Origin: Psychromonas sp. psych-6C06
GTDB taxonomy: Bacteria > Pseudomonadota > Gammaproteobacteria > Enterobacterales > Psychromonadaceae
DNA length: 64,000 bases
Assembly: GCF_002835465.1 (NCBI RefSeq)
Contig: NZ_PIZM01000002.1
Location: 672,398 to 736,397, forward strand
Reading direction: 5' to 3'
Shown here piece by piece: positions 36,826 through 45,155 of the stretch; within the stretch, counting starts at the first letter, position 1; every line of letters starts with the position of its first letter. The position numbers and the translations under genes were made by a program. Below the pieces are notes generated by a model. It worked only from the letters and a program-made list of their open reading frames with translations. It was not told the origin of the DNA and made no database searches.

Positions 36826-38412
36826 TTAACCGCGACTCTTTTTTACATCCACATGGACCAATAACTTTTGCCCCGGTTTAATATATTTGTGTTTTTGTAA
36901 GCGGTTCCAACGTACTAAATCAGCCGTTTTAACATTGAACTTTTGCGCAATCAGGCCTAAGGAATCTCCTGAGCGTACTTTGTAAGTAACACTTCGTGTT
37001 TGAGTAAGGCGCGACTGGCTTTTAGGCGCTTTCCAAATCGTCAGTTGTTGACCCAAGCGGAGTGTTTTCTTAGTACTCATCTGGTTCCACTTTGCGATAT
37101 CTTTAGCGGTAACTTTATATAACCGACTGATATCCCAAAGCGTGTCTCCTTCAACGATGGTATGCGTTACTTTACGTTTACCTTTACTATTTTCGGATTC
37201 AAAGCGCTTAGCCTGAGCATATAAGCTATCTTGTTGTGATGCGCTTGCAACAGGAATGAGCAATGGTTGACCAATCTTAATAAAAGAACCGTTAATATCA
37301 TTAATTTGCCTTAAAACCGCTGTAGTGGTTCCATTTTTCTGTGCAATAACACTAAGGCTATCTCCGGCACGCACTTTATAACGCGCCCAACGCACGCGTT
37401 CATTATTTTCAGTGGCTGCTAATTTGTCATTAAACTGCTCAGCAATTAACGTCGGAATTAATAATTTATGTGGGCCATCTGGCGAAGTCGCCCAATGGTT
37501 AAAAGCAGGGTTAAGTAATTGAATCTCAGCAACGGTTAGTTCCGCTAACTCAGCAGCATAGGCTAAGTCTAACTGTGATTTAGTATCAACATAAGTTAAT
37601 ACTTGTTGATTTTCGATATGCGGTAATTCAACACCATACTTTTTATGGTTACGAAGTATATCCACCAGCGCCAATAATTTAGGCACGTATTCTTGTGTTT
37701 CACGAGGCAGCGGCAAGCTCCAGTAATCAACAGGCTTATTTGCTTTTTTATTGCGTTGTACAGCACGTTTTACACGCCCTTCTCCTGAGTTATAGGCTGC
37801 AAACGCGTATAACCAGTCATCCCCTAAATAGCGGTGTAATATCTCCATATATTTAAGAGCCGCTTGTGTAGAGGCATAAACATCTCGACGCCCGTCGTAC
37901 CACCAATCTTGTTGCAAGCCGAAGCGCTCCCCAGTCACCGGCATAAACTGCCATAAACCTGATGCGCTAGCAGGAGAGTAAGCAAAGGGATCAAAGGTGC
38001 TTTCCACAACAGGCAGCAATGCAAGCTCTAAAGGTAAGTTTTTTTCTTCTATCTGTTCAACGATGAGAAACAGAAACGGTTCGGCACGTTTCGAGACCTT
38101 TTTAAGATAAGTAGGGTGACGAAGATAATAATCTCGCTGTTTTGCAATGCGACTATTTTCAGGAACTTCAAACTCAAACCCCTCTGCTAATTTTAACCAA
38201 ATATTCTCATATTGCTTTTCAGTTTCGACTTCAGGCTTATCAACAACTGGTGGCTTCGCTTTAACTAGATTAGCAAGCCCTTCTTCATCTTCATCAACAT
38301 CTACCTCTGTAATTGGTATAGGGGTACTTTCTTCTTCCACAGGTTCAATAGGTGGTGTTGTTTGACAAGCACTGAGCAAAAATAGCAATAAAAATGAGAA
38401 TAATAGCTTCAT
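36826..38412 (-). CDS. mltD: Membrane-bound lytic murein transglycosylase D
   Basis: 528 residues from the ATG at 38412 (an in-frame GTG at 38421 is less likely). A lipoprotein signal ends in LSAC with Cys16 as the lipidation site. The SLT domain (about 120-260) carries the catalytic Glu in LPVVESTFDPFAYSPASASG and the GLWQFMP motif. Three LysM repeats follow, each opening with a GD(S/T)L segment (near residues 345, 415 and 485). It cleaves peptidoglycan glycan strands from the outer membrane side. It is separated from gloB by about 60 bases on the same strand. Confidence 0.94.
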   Translation of the reverse strand: MKLLFSFLLLFLLSACQTTPPIEPVEEESTPIPITEVDVDEDEEGLANLVKAKPPVVDKPEVETEKQYENIWLKLAEGFEFEVPENSRIAKQRDYYLRHPTYLKKVSKRAEPFLFLIVEQIEEKNLPLELALLPVVESTFDPFAYSPASASGLWQFMPVTGERFGLQQDWWYDGRRDVYASTQAALKYMEILHRYLGDDWLYAFAAYNSGEGRVKRAVQRNKKANKPVDYWSLPLPRETQEYVPKLLALVDILRNHKKYGVELPHIENQQVLTYVDTKSQLDLAYAAELAELTVAEIQLLNPAFNHWATSPDGPHKLLIPTLIAEQFNDKLAATENNERVRWARYKVRAGDSLSVIAQKNGTTTAVLRQINDINGSFIKIGQPLLIPVASASQQDSLYAQAKRFESENSKGKRKVTHTIVEGDTLWDISRLYKVTAKDIAKWNQMSTKKTLRLGQQLTIWKAPKSQSRLTQTRSVTYKVRSGDSLGLIAQKFNVKTADLVRWNRLQKHKYIKPGQKLLVHVDVKKSRG

Positions 38413-38471
38413 AAAATACACTCTAAAAAATAGGGTGCAAATTCTAACAAAAATTAATAATAATTTCTGTT

Positions 38472-39242
38472 TTAAAAGTTATCTTTGTGGGTTCGCAGCG
38501 CAGTAAATGTATCTAACCCAGATTGTAATGGTTTAGCTAATTGATTTTGAAGATGATTAATTAATTCATCTTGATCACAACGAAAGAAAGGGTTGATCTG
38601 TTTTTCAACACCGATACTAGTCGGAATGGAAGCTAAACCTTGTTGACGTTTTTTCGCAACCGCTTTCATATAGGTAATTAACGCATTGTTTTTAGGCTCG
38701 ATTGCGAGAGCAAAGGTTAAATTACTGATAGTGTATTCGTGTGCACAGTAAACCTTTGTATCATTATCAAGCTCACGTAAACGACAAAGCGCGTCAAACA
38801 TTTGTGTATGTGTTCCTTCAAAAACCCGGCCACAGCCACCTGAAAACAAAGTATCGCCACAAAACAACAATTCATTATTATAAAAGGCAATATGATCAAG
38901 TGTATGTCCAGGCACTTCCATCACCTGAAGTACAAAACGATCTTCAAAACAGTGGATACTTTGCCCTTCAACGACTTGAGTCGATTCAGGAAAAAGCTTG
39001 TTTTTACTAAAAACATTAATATCTTCGCCTAGGGCTGACAGCAATTGAGCAACCCCATCAATATGATCATAATGCTTATGTGTAATTAAAATAGCATCTA
39101 AAATTAGGTTTTGAGATTCTATCATCTCTAATACAGGAGTCGCATCACCGGGATCGACCACAATACAATGCTGGCTTTGACTATCTTTAATAAGCCAAAT
39201 ATAGTTATCACTAAATGATGGGATCGTTAATACATTAACCAT
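38472..39242 (-). CDS. gloB: Hydroxyacylglutathione hydrolase (glyoxalase II)
   Basis: 256-residue metallo-beta-lactamase-fold hydrolase (E. coli GloB 251 aa) that splits S-lactoylglutathione in methylglyoxal detoxification. Metal ligands are in THKHYDHIDG (His55, His57, Asp59, His60), with further ligands in VPGHTLDH, FCGDTLFSGGCG and CAHEYT. It is divergent from a methyltransferase gene, the same gloB/yafS/rnhA/dnaQ order as in E. coli. Confidence 0.96.
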   Translation of the reverse strand: MVNVLTIPSFSDNYIWLIKDSQSQHCIVVDPGDATPVLEMIESQNLILDAILITHKHYDHIDGVAQLLSALGEDINVFSKNKLFPESTQVVEGQSIHCFEDRFVLQVMEVPGHTLDHIAFYNNELLFCGDTLFSGGCGRVFEGTHTQMFDALCRLRELDNDTKVYCAHEYTISNLTFALAIEPKNNALITYMKAVAKKRQQGLASIPTSIGVEKQINPFFRCDQDELINHLQNQLAKPLQSGLDTFTALRTHKDNF

Positions 39243-39302
39243 AATAATTCTCTGAGTAAGTGAACATACTTATGATACTTAAAATGCAACATAGGTATAA
39301 AT

Positions 39303-40025
39303 ATGAAGATAGCTAAAACGTCACGAATTTTAACGCCTATCGAATCATGGGCGCAACTGCCACATGGGCAATGCTTGTTAAAAGAGACACAATGTCGGCT
39401 TGATCATACCATCACTCGATGTTTTGGTTACCATCTATTGAAGCTAGGCCAATTAAGTAGTCAATTAAGCACAGCTAAATCGCCCATCATTCATCAGATT
39501 AATTGCGCGCCAAGTGGCGAGGATATCGGCCTGATTGCAGACTTACATCTATTACCAGTGCAAGACTCCTCAATTGACCTTTGTATTCTAGCCCATGAGC
39601 TCGATTTTTCGAGCGACCCACACCAGCTTTTACGGGAAATAGACCGTGTGCTAACGCTGGACGGAACACTGATAATCAGTGGTTACAACCCTATTAGTCT
39701 ATTTGGTTTACGATCATTAATGAACCCTAAAAATCCACAGACAGCACGTTTATTTTTACCTAACCGCGTATTAGACTGGTTACACTTACTGGGCTTTGAG
39801 ATACAGCAGAAACAACACTTTGATTTTCTGTCCTGCAAACTTCACAGCAAGTTTTCAAATTGCGTTGAAAGCATTGGCGAACGCTACCTACCTTATTTCT
39901 GTAGTACCTATTTCATTGTTGCTAAAAAACAAAGCATTCCAATGACCCCCATTAAATCGCCCTTTAAATTCAGCAAACCTATTGTCAATCAACAACCGAT
40001 TGCTACGCGACATCATAAGCAATAA
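39303..40025 (+). CDS. YafS-like SAM-dependent methyltransferase
   Basis: 240 residues, related to E. coli YafS. A class I methyltransferase core is visible: the methyltransferase-11 type segment LLPVQDSSIDLCILAHELDF, LLREIDRVLTLDGTLIISGYNP and LFGLRSL. The glycine-rich SAM loop is poorly conserved. Substrate is unknown. The position between gloB and rnhA is strongly conserved across gammaproteobacteria. The C-terminal 30 residues are basic and Pro-rich. Confidence 0.85.
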   Translation: MKIAKTSRILTPIESWAQLPHGQCLLKETQCRLDHTITRCFGYHLLKLGQLSSQLSTAKSPIIHQINCAPSGEDIGLIADLHLLPVQDSSIDLCILAHELDFSSDPHQLLREIDRVLTLDGTLIISGYNPISLFGLRSLMNPKNPQTARLFLPNRVLDWLHLLGFEIQQKQHFDFLSCKLHSKFSNCVESIGERYLPYFCSTYFIVAKKQSIPMTPIKSPFKFSKPIVNQQPIATRHHKQ

Positions 40026-40027
40026 AG

Positions 40028-40489
40028 TTAACCATCGTAACCGACATCTTCCTGTGTCGGTTTTGACTCTGCTGCTTCACGCGCCAAATCATCACAACGT
40101 TCATTTTCAGGGTGCCCTGAGTGTCCTTTTACCCAGTGCCAAGTAACAACATGCTTTTCTTGAGCCGCATCTAACGCTTTCCAAAGGTCAACGTTTTTAA
40201 CTGGTGCTTTCGCTGCTGTTTTCCAACCGCGCTTTTTCCAATTATGAATCCATTGTGTGATTCCTTGACGTACATATTGGCTATCGGTGGTCAAATCAAC
40301 TGCACAGGGCTCAGTTAATTGTTCTAACCCTTTAATACAGGCAAGCATCTCCATACGATTATTTGTCGTGCGTTTATATCCCTCAGCTAACTCTTTACGA
40401 TGTTTATTAAAAATCAGTACAGCACCGTAACCACCGGGTCCAGGGTTACCTAAGCATGATCCATCGGTATAAATTTCTATTTTTTTCAT
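40028..40489 (-). CDS. rnhA: Ribonuclease HI
   Basis: 153-residue RNase H (E. coli 155 aa) that degrades RNA in RNA-DNA hybrids. Catalytic acids are visible: Asp9 in [15 protein letters not shown], Glu47 in NNRMEMLA, Asp69 in LTTDSQYV, and the fourth Asp in CDDLARE; the basic handle region is [20 protein letters not shown]. It is divergent from dnaQ with 64 bases between the start codons, as in E. coli. Confidence 0.97.
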   Translation of the reverse strand: MKKIEIYTDGSCLGNPGPGGYGAVLIFNKHRKELAEGYKRTTNNRMEMLACIKGLEQLTEPCAVDLTTDSQYVRQGITQWIHNWKKRGWKTAAKAPVKNVDLWKALDAAQEKHVVTWHWVKGHSGHPENERCDDLAREAAESKPTQEDVGYDG

Positions 40490-40553
40490 TGTTGCCTCAT
40501 AACCTTGTTCACATTTTGCTAAACTGAATTTTTATAGACTATAAATAGAGACA

Positions 40554-41270
40554 ATGATGAACACAAGCAAAGAGATAAGACAGGTCGTTTTAGATACAGA
40601 AACAACGGGGATGAATAAAGATGGCACCGTTTATCTGGGCCACCGTATTATTGAAATTGGCTGTGTCGAAGTCATCAACCGTCGCTTAACAGGTCGCCAT
40701 TACCATGTTTATATCAATCCTGGGCAATTAGTTGACCCAGAAGCAATGGCTGTTCATGGTATTACCGATGAATTTTTGCAAGATAAACCTACCTTTGAAC
40801 AAGTAGCTGATGAGTTTATTGAGTTTATCCGGGGCGCAGATTTAGTTATCCATAACGCCCCCTTTGATGTCGGCTTTATGGATCAAGAGTTCCGTTTTTT
40901 AAATAAAAAGACTCAGCCCACTGAAGAAATCTCTACAGTGACCGATACATTAGAGATGGCAAAAAAGATGTTTCCCGGTAAAAGAAACAATCTTGATGCA
41001 TTATCGGATCGTTTTGGCATCAATACACAACATCGAGTTTTACATGGCGCATTACTTGATGCTGAAATTTTAGCCGATGTTTACCTGTTAATGAGTGGCG
41101 GGCAAGCTAAACTTAATTTGACAAATAATGAAACGGGAGAAGTCCCAACCGGAAAACAGGCACGAACGTCATCAACACCATTAACGATTATCCGCGCGTC
41201 AGAGGCGGAACAAATTGCACATACAGAGCGCTTAAAACTAATCAAGGATAACCTGTGGCAATCTTCATAA
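40554..41270 (+). CDS. dnaQ: DNA polymerase III epsilon subunit (proofreading)
   Basis: 238-residue 3'-5' exonuclease (E. coli 243 aa). DEDDh residues: Asp14 and Glu16 in LDTETTGM, an Asp in HNAPFDVGFMDQEF, and His/Asp in HGALLDAE. The C-terminal segment that binds the polymerase alpha subunit is short and polar. A possible promoter is TTGCTA (40516) with TATAAA (40540), spacer 18. Its end overlaps the next gene by 16 bases. Confidence 0.95.
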   Translation: MMNTSKEIRQVVLDTETTGMNKDGTVYLGHRIIEIGCVEVINRRLTGRHYHVYINPGQLVDPEAMAVHGITDEFLQDKPTFEQVADEFIEFIRGADLVIHNAPFDVGFMDQEFRFLNKKTQPTEEISTVTDTLEMAKKMFPGKRNNLDALSDRFGINTQHRVLHGALLDAEILADVYLLMSGGQAKLNLTNNETGEVPTGKQARTSSTPLTIIRASEAEQIAHTERLKLIKDNLWQSS

Positions 41271-42520
41271 AACATTTAACCATTTTACTTTGCTTACTTT
41301 TTTCATTTTCGAGTATTGCGCATACTATTTATGCCCCAAACGATATCCCTTTACTCGATAACCGTTTTCGAATTGACCCTGAAGCAGAGCAAGTTACTTT
41401 TATTTTTAATCATCGCAAGGGTTATCAACGTGTTGTATTAGTGCAACCAGATGGCAGTAAGTTATATCAACAACGCCACCCTGAAAGTGTGGCATGGGTT
41501 AGTAGCCCTACGCAAGACATAGTAACGGTGCAAAAGCCGATGGCAGGCCCCTGGCAAGCAATCGCAGAGCTAGACGGTGATAATCGCATTAAAATAATTA
41601 GTAAAGTAACACTGAATATTAACCGTTTACCATTAAAGCTTTATGCAAAAGAATATATTACCACCCACGCCACGTTATATAGCGATGGCGAGATCATGAC
41701 CAACCCCTCCTATATAGAGGACACCAAATTATCAGTTTCATTATTAGGTGGTGCTAATAAAAAAATGGCACTGTATCAAGATGATGGCAAACATTATGAT
41801 GAACTTTCCTTTGATGGAAAGCTAACCGCGCGCCTTTATGTTGACCTGCTGCCTGGTCGATACTTATTGCAAATAAGTACAAAAAATGACGTTTTCATCC
41901 GCAATGTAAATAAAGATGCTGTTGTTTTTATCTCTCCTATTGATGCAGAGGTTAAAGCCATCGAGACAGGCAGTGATGAAGCTCGGATCACGATTAATAT
42001 TGACAGTGAAGAATTAGATCCCAGTTCGGTTAGCATTGACGGTGTCTTTAAGGATTCCGAGGATAAAGTCGTTTCACAGGTTATAATGCACAACCTTGAT
42101 AATGAAGATACCACTCAGCCAATGTCTGCTGTTTATAAACTTTCACATAATATATACACCTTTTCCGGAAAAGCTTATGCAACAACACGCGACGGCAGAG
42201 AGATAGAGTTACAGCTAGCTGATCGAATATTCGAGCTAATTCCTCCATTTGTTGTTCCAGAGCTCGAAATTAGCGAAGCCATAAGTACTGCGCTGAATAC
42301 AGACGAGAGCATAACTGATGAAACAGAAGATGGGTCCGTAATGGACAGCCTATGGCTATGGCTAACGATTGGCATAACACTATTATTAATTATTGTAATC
42401 GCCGTTATTTTTGCGATAAAACGTAAAAAGAAAAACCAACAAAATGAAGATGCGTTAGCTGAAGAACTAAAATTAGATGAATTACAACCAATGCCCATTG
42501 ATATTAAGGATGGTAAATAA
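41255..42520 (+). CDS. TIGR03503-like membrane-anchored periplasmic protein
   Basis: 421 residues. N-terminal signal peptide (FIKHLTILLCLLFSFSSIAHT), a long periplasmic part probably made of beta domains, and one C-terminal transmembrane helix (WLWLTIGITLLLIIVIAVIF) followed by a basic then acidic cytosolic tail. It resembles the uncharacterised TIGR03503 family found next to dnaQ in Vibrio and Shewanella; this is from memory of the family. The start is GTG at 41255, inside dnaQ, with AGGA about nine bases upstream; translation is probably coupled to dnaQ. Function unknown. Confidence 0.72.
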   Translation: MAIFIKHLTILLCLLFSFSSIAHTIYAPNDIPLLDNRFRIDPEAEQVTFIFNHRKGYQRVVLVQPDGSKLYQQRHPESVAWVSSPTQDIVTVQKPMAGPWQAIAELDGDNRIKIISKVTLNINRLPLKLYAKEYITTHATLYSDGEIMTNPSYIEDTKLSVSLLGGANKKMALYQDDGKHYDELSFDGKLTARLYVDLLPGRYLLQISTKNDVFIRNVNKDAVVFISPIDAEVKAIETGSDEARITINIDSEELDPSSVSIDGVFKDSEDKVVSQVIMHNLDNEDTTQPMSAVYKLSHNIYTFSGKAYATTRDGREIELQLADRIFELIPPFVVPELEISEAISTALNTDESITDETEDGSVMDSLWLWLTIGITLLLIIVIAVIFAIKRKKKNQQNEDALAEELKLDELQPMPIDIKDGK

Positions 42521-42592
42521 GCAGGAGTTGAGCGCAAAATAAGCACTTACTAAAGTTAAGCAATAATAATGCTGTTTTTTTGTTTTTCAGTG

Positions 42593-42621
42593 TTGACTAC
42601 GCAAGGGCAACTACGTATTAT
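42593..42621 (+). promoter_or_regulatory. Promoter of the tRNA-Asp array
   Basis: TTGACT (42593-42598), 17-bp spacer, TATTAT (42616-42621), followed by the GC-rich CAGCGCCTC. This is a near-consensus sigma-70 promoter with the GC-rich discriminator typical of stable-RNA genes. It lies 81 bases before the first tRNA. Confidence 0.7.
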
Positions 42622-42702
42622 CAGCGCCTCAACAGAGACACGCTAAAACGTGTTGTTGATTTAACTGAACACAGTTAATTTAAGCCTAGGCTTAAGATAA
42701 TT

Positions 42703-42779
42703 GGAGTGGTAGTTCAGTTGGTTAGAATACCGGCCTGTCACGCCGGGGGTCGCGGGTTCGAGTCCCGTCCACTCCGCCA
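42703..42779 (+). tRNA. tRNA-Asp (GTC), copy 1
   Basis: 77 nt including an encoded CCA. Acceptor GGAGTGG pairs with CCACTCC; anticodon arm CCGGC-CTGTCAC-GCCGG gives anticodon GTC; T-loop TTCGAGT. All four copies are identical. Confidence 0.98.
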
Positions 42780-42841
42780 CTATCTTTGATAGTTGTCGAG
42801 TAGATTCTGTTAAATCAAGTGTTGAATGTTTATATACAGCT

Positions 42842-42918
42842 GGAGTGGTAGTTCAGTTGGTTAGAATACCGGCCTGTCACGCCGGGGGTCGCGGGTTCGA
42901 GTCCCGTCCACTCCGCCA
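42842..42918 (+). tRNA. tRNA-Asp (GTC), copy 2
   Basis: Identical to copy 1, 77 nt with encoded CCA. The 62-nt spacer before it starts with CTATC-TTT-GATAG, a small hairpin just after copy 1 that may guide 3' processing. Confidence 0.98.
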
Positions 42919-42991
42919 ACATATAAACGAATGGTTCTTCAAACCAACATTATTAATGTAAATTGAAAGTTCTGAATACAGTACTCGTAAT

Positions 42992-43068
42992 GGAGTGGTA
43001 GTTCAGTTGGTTAGAATACCGGCCTGTCACGCCGGGGGTCGCGGGTTCGAGTCCCGTCCACTCCGCCA
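42992..43068 (+). tRNA. tRNA-Asp (GTC), copy 3
   Basis: Identical to copy 1, 77 nt with encoded CCA. The spacer before it is 73 nt and not similar to the other spacers. Confidence 0.98.
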
Positions 43069-43104
43069 ACGTACTGTACAAAGACAAACTGTTACACACT
43101 CCGT

Positions 43105-43181
43105 GGAGTGGTAGTTCAGTTGGTTAGAATACCGGCCTGTCACGCCGGGGGTCGCGGGTTCGAGTCCCGTCCACTCCGCCA
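43105..43181 (+). tRNA. tRNA-Asp (GTC), copy 4
   Basis: Identical to copy 1, 77 nt with encoded CCA. The 36-nt spacer ends CACTCC (43097-43102), the complement of the acceptor's first six bases two bases later. Confidence 0.98.
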
Positions 43182-43205
43182 ACAGTGTGAAATAGTAAAG
43201 AAAAT

Positions 43206-43226
43206 AACCACTTAATTGTGGTTTTT
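43206..43226 (+). terminator. Terminator of the tRNA-Asp array
   Basis: AACCAC (43206-43211), loop TTAATT, GTGGTT (43218-43223), then T-run. Copies recur at 43393-43413 and, with one G-U pair, at 43579-43599 in the later repeat units. Confidence 0.7.
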
Positions 43227-43283
43227 CTATTTTTAAAGCCTAGTAAAACCCTCCTTTATTCAAAATAACTCAATAACACTTTT

Positions 43284-43368
43284 AGCAGTTCAGTTGGTTG
43301 ACTCTTGTTTAAAATAAAGCGCCCAGTCACACCAAGTATCACAGATTCAAGTCTAGCCCACTCCGCCA
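43284..43368 (+). pseudogene. Decayed tRNA-Asp, copy A
   Basis: The D-arm GTTCAGTTGGTT is intact. The last 50 bases align with tRNA-Asp without gaps and match at about 35 positions, including GTCAC of the anticodon loop and CCACTCCGCCA at the 3' end. The 5' acceptor strand is lost and extra bases sit after the D-arm, so no functional tRNA can fold. Most mismatches are G to A or C to T. Confidence 0.75.
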
Positions 43369-43470
43369 ACAGTGTGAAATAGTAAAGAAAACAACCACTT
43401 AATTGTGGTTTTTCTGTTTTTAAAGCCTAGTAAAATCCTCCTTTATTCAAAATAACTCAATAACACTTAT

Positions 43471-43554
43471 AGCAGTTCAGTTGGTTAACTCTTGTTTAAA
43501 ATAAAGCGCCCAGTCACACCAAGTATCACAGATTCGAGCCTCACAACTCCGCTA
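43471..43554 (+). pseudogene. Decayed tRNA-Asp, copy B
   Basis: Shares nearly all of copy A's changes (same insertion, same anticodon-arm substitutions), so the duplication happened after the first decay. It has extra changes near the 3' end, which reads ACTCCGCTA instead of ACTCCGCCA. Confidence 0.72.
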
Positions 43555-43664
43555 ACAGTGTGAAATAGTAAAGAAAACAACCGCTTAATTGTGGTTTTTC
43601 TGTTTTTAAAGCCCAAGAAGCCTCCACCTTAAAAAGCTATTAATCTTTCATTATCTTTAATCTT

Positions 43665-43784
43665 CTCTGTGTAGTGCGAAGCACCTCTATGAATTCTGTG
43701 GTGAACGAACTTTTGAATTTTTCCCTCTGTAGTTACGAAGCACTTCTGTGAATTCTGTCGTAAAATAATTTTTGAATCTTTCTC
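43665..43784. repeat. Imperfect 60-bp direct repeat
   Basis: Two adjacent units beginning at 43665 and 43725, sharing CTCTGT, CGAAGCAC, TGAATTCTGT and TTTTTGAAT at matching positions, with the start of a possible third unit after 43781. No coding potential. Confidence 0.6.
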
Positions 43785-43877
43785 GGAGTAGTATTGAGGT
43801 CAAGCAAGGAAGGCATTACAGCGATTGACGATTGAAAAACTGACAGTTACAAACTGCCAGTAACTTATATTAACAAT

Positions 43878-45032
43878 CTAAGAAAAGTCTAAATCATCAA
43901 AGCTTACTTTAGGCTCTAAGGTTAAACCTCCGCCCTCTTTTTTGGCACTTTGTTCTGCTTGCTCTGCAATCCCCCCCTTATCCAATTTAAATTTCAATGC
44001 AAGATTGGTTGGTGAGTCAGAGTTTTTAGTTGCTTCTTCTTCCGAAATTCTCCCCTCTTTTACTAAATCAAAAAGAGCACAATCAAAGGTTTGCATACCG
44101 AGTGACTTCGACTTTTCCATGACATCCTTAAGCAAACCAAACTCGCCTTTTTTAATCATATCGCGAATGGTGAGGGTTCCCATCATTACCTCAATTGCAG
44201 CGCAACGTTTACCATCGATAGTAGGAATTAAACGTTGTGAAATAAACGATTTAAGGTTATTTCCTAGGTCATTAAGTAATTGCGGACGACGCTCTTCAGG
44301 GAAAAAGTTAATAATACGATCTAAAGCCTGATTAGCATTGTTTGCATGCAGTGTTGAAATAGCTAAATGCCCTGTTTCTGCAAATGCTAAAGCGTGCTCC
44401 ATCGTTTCACGATCGCGTATTTCACCGATTAGGATAACATCTGGCGCTTGTCTAAGTGTATTTTTCAATGCCGCATGGAAACTTCGAGTATCAACCCCGA
44501 CCTCACGTTGATTAATAATACTCTTCTTGTGTTTATGTACAAATTCAACCGGATCTTCAATGGTGATAATGTGCCCAGATGAGTTTTCATTACGATGGTC
44601 AATTAAAGCCGCAAGTGAGGTTGATTTACCAGAGCCCGTCGCTCCAATGAACAAGACTAAACCGCGTTTTGTCATGATCACTTCTTTCAAAATCTCAGGC
44701 AAACGTAAATCTGCAAACTTAGGAATTTCTACTTTGATATTACGTGCAACTATCGAAACTTCGTTGCGTTGCTTAAAAATATTTACCCTAAAACGCCCCA
44801 CGTTTGAAATAGAGATAGCAAGGTTCATCTCTAACTCTTGTTCAAATGCTACTTTTTGTTCGCTATCCATAATGGCATCAGCAATAGCGGCGACTTCGCC
44901 AGGCTTAAATAATTCACTGTTTAATGTTTTTAAGCTACCTTGAAATTTGGCTGAAGGTGGAGCTCCCGTTGCTAAATAAAGATCTGAGCCATCTTTGCTA
45001 GACAATATGTTTAGCATTTGTTCGAATTCCAT
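43878..45032 (-). CDS. pilU: Type IV pilus retraction ATPase PilU
   Basis: 384-residue secretion ATPase of the PilT/PilU family. Walker A is GATGSGKST at 130-138; Asp box ITIEDPVEF; Walker B VILIGEIRD; His box STLHANN. It resembles PilU more than PilT: MEFEQMLNILSSKDGSDLYL start, the longer C-terminus after MQTFDCALFDLVKEG, and SPTNLALKFKL. PilU assists PilT in pilus retraction. Here pilT is not adjacent, whereas the two are usually neighbours. It converges with the tRNA region. Confidence 0.88.
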   Translation of the reverse strand: MEFEQMLNILSSKDGSDLYLATGAPPSAKFQGSLKTLNSELFKPGEVAAIADAIMDSEQKVAFEQELEMNLAISISNVGRFRVNIFKQRNEVSIVARNIKVEIPKFADLRLPEILKEVIMTKRGLVLFIGATGSGKSTSLAALIDHRNENSSGHIITIEDPVEFVHKHKKSIINQREVGVDTRSFHAALKNTLRQAPDVILIGEIRDRETMEHALAFAETGHLAISTLHANNANQALDRIINFFPEERRPQLLNDLGNNLKSFISQRLIPTIDGKRCAAIEVMMGTLTIRDMIKKGEFGLLKDVMEKSKSLGMQTFDCALFDLVKEGRISEEEATKNSDSPTNLALKFKLDKGGIAEQAEQSAKKEGGGLTLEPKVSFDDLDFS

Positions 45033-45155
45033 TAATACCTCCTCAAGTTTAAATTAACCTCAGTATGACACTAACATAGGAAGCTAACCCAGTGATTTTA
45101 ATTACTTTAGTGAAGTGATGTAGAAATTTAATATCATCACCTTGAATTATTTTAT

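Larger units (their letters stand above)
43181..43613. repeat. 187-bp tandem repeat downstream of the tRNA array
   Basis: Two near-identical units (43181-43367, 187 bp; 43368-43553, 186 bp) and a partial third (43554-43613). Each starts AACAGTGTGAAATAGTAAAG and carries a terminator-like hairpin; the two full units also carry a decayed tRNA-Asp. The repeat starts at the last base of tRNA copy 4, so the whole 3' end of the operon has been duplicated. Confidence 0.9.

Noticed and set aside
43181-43784. Repeats near the tRNA genes as a CRISPR array
   Set aside because: Units are 60 or 187 bp, directly adjacent without unique spacers, contain tRNA-derived sequence, and no cas genes are near.
42521-43877. 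Genomic island or prophage attachment at the tRNA-Asp array
   Set aside because: No integrase, excisionase or phage gene is visible on either side, and the tRNA relics carry decay throughout instead of a clean 3' duplication with an inserted segment between.
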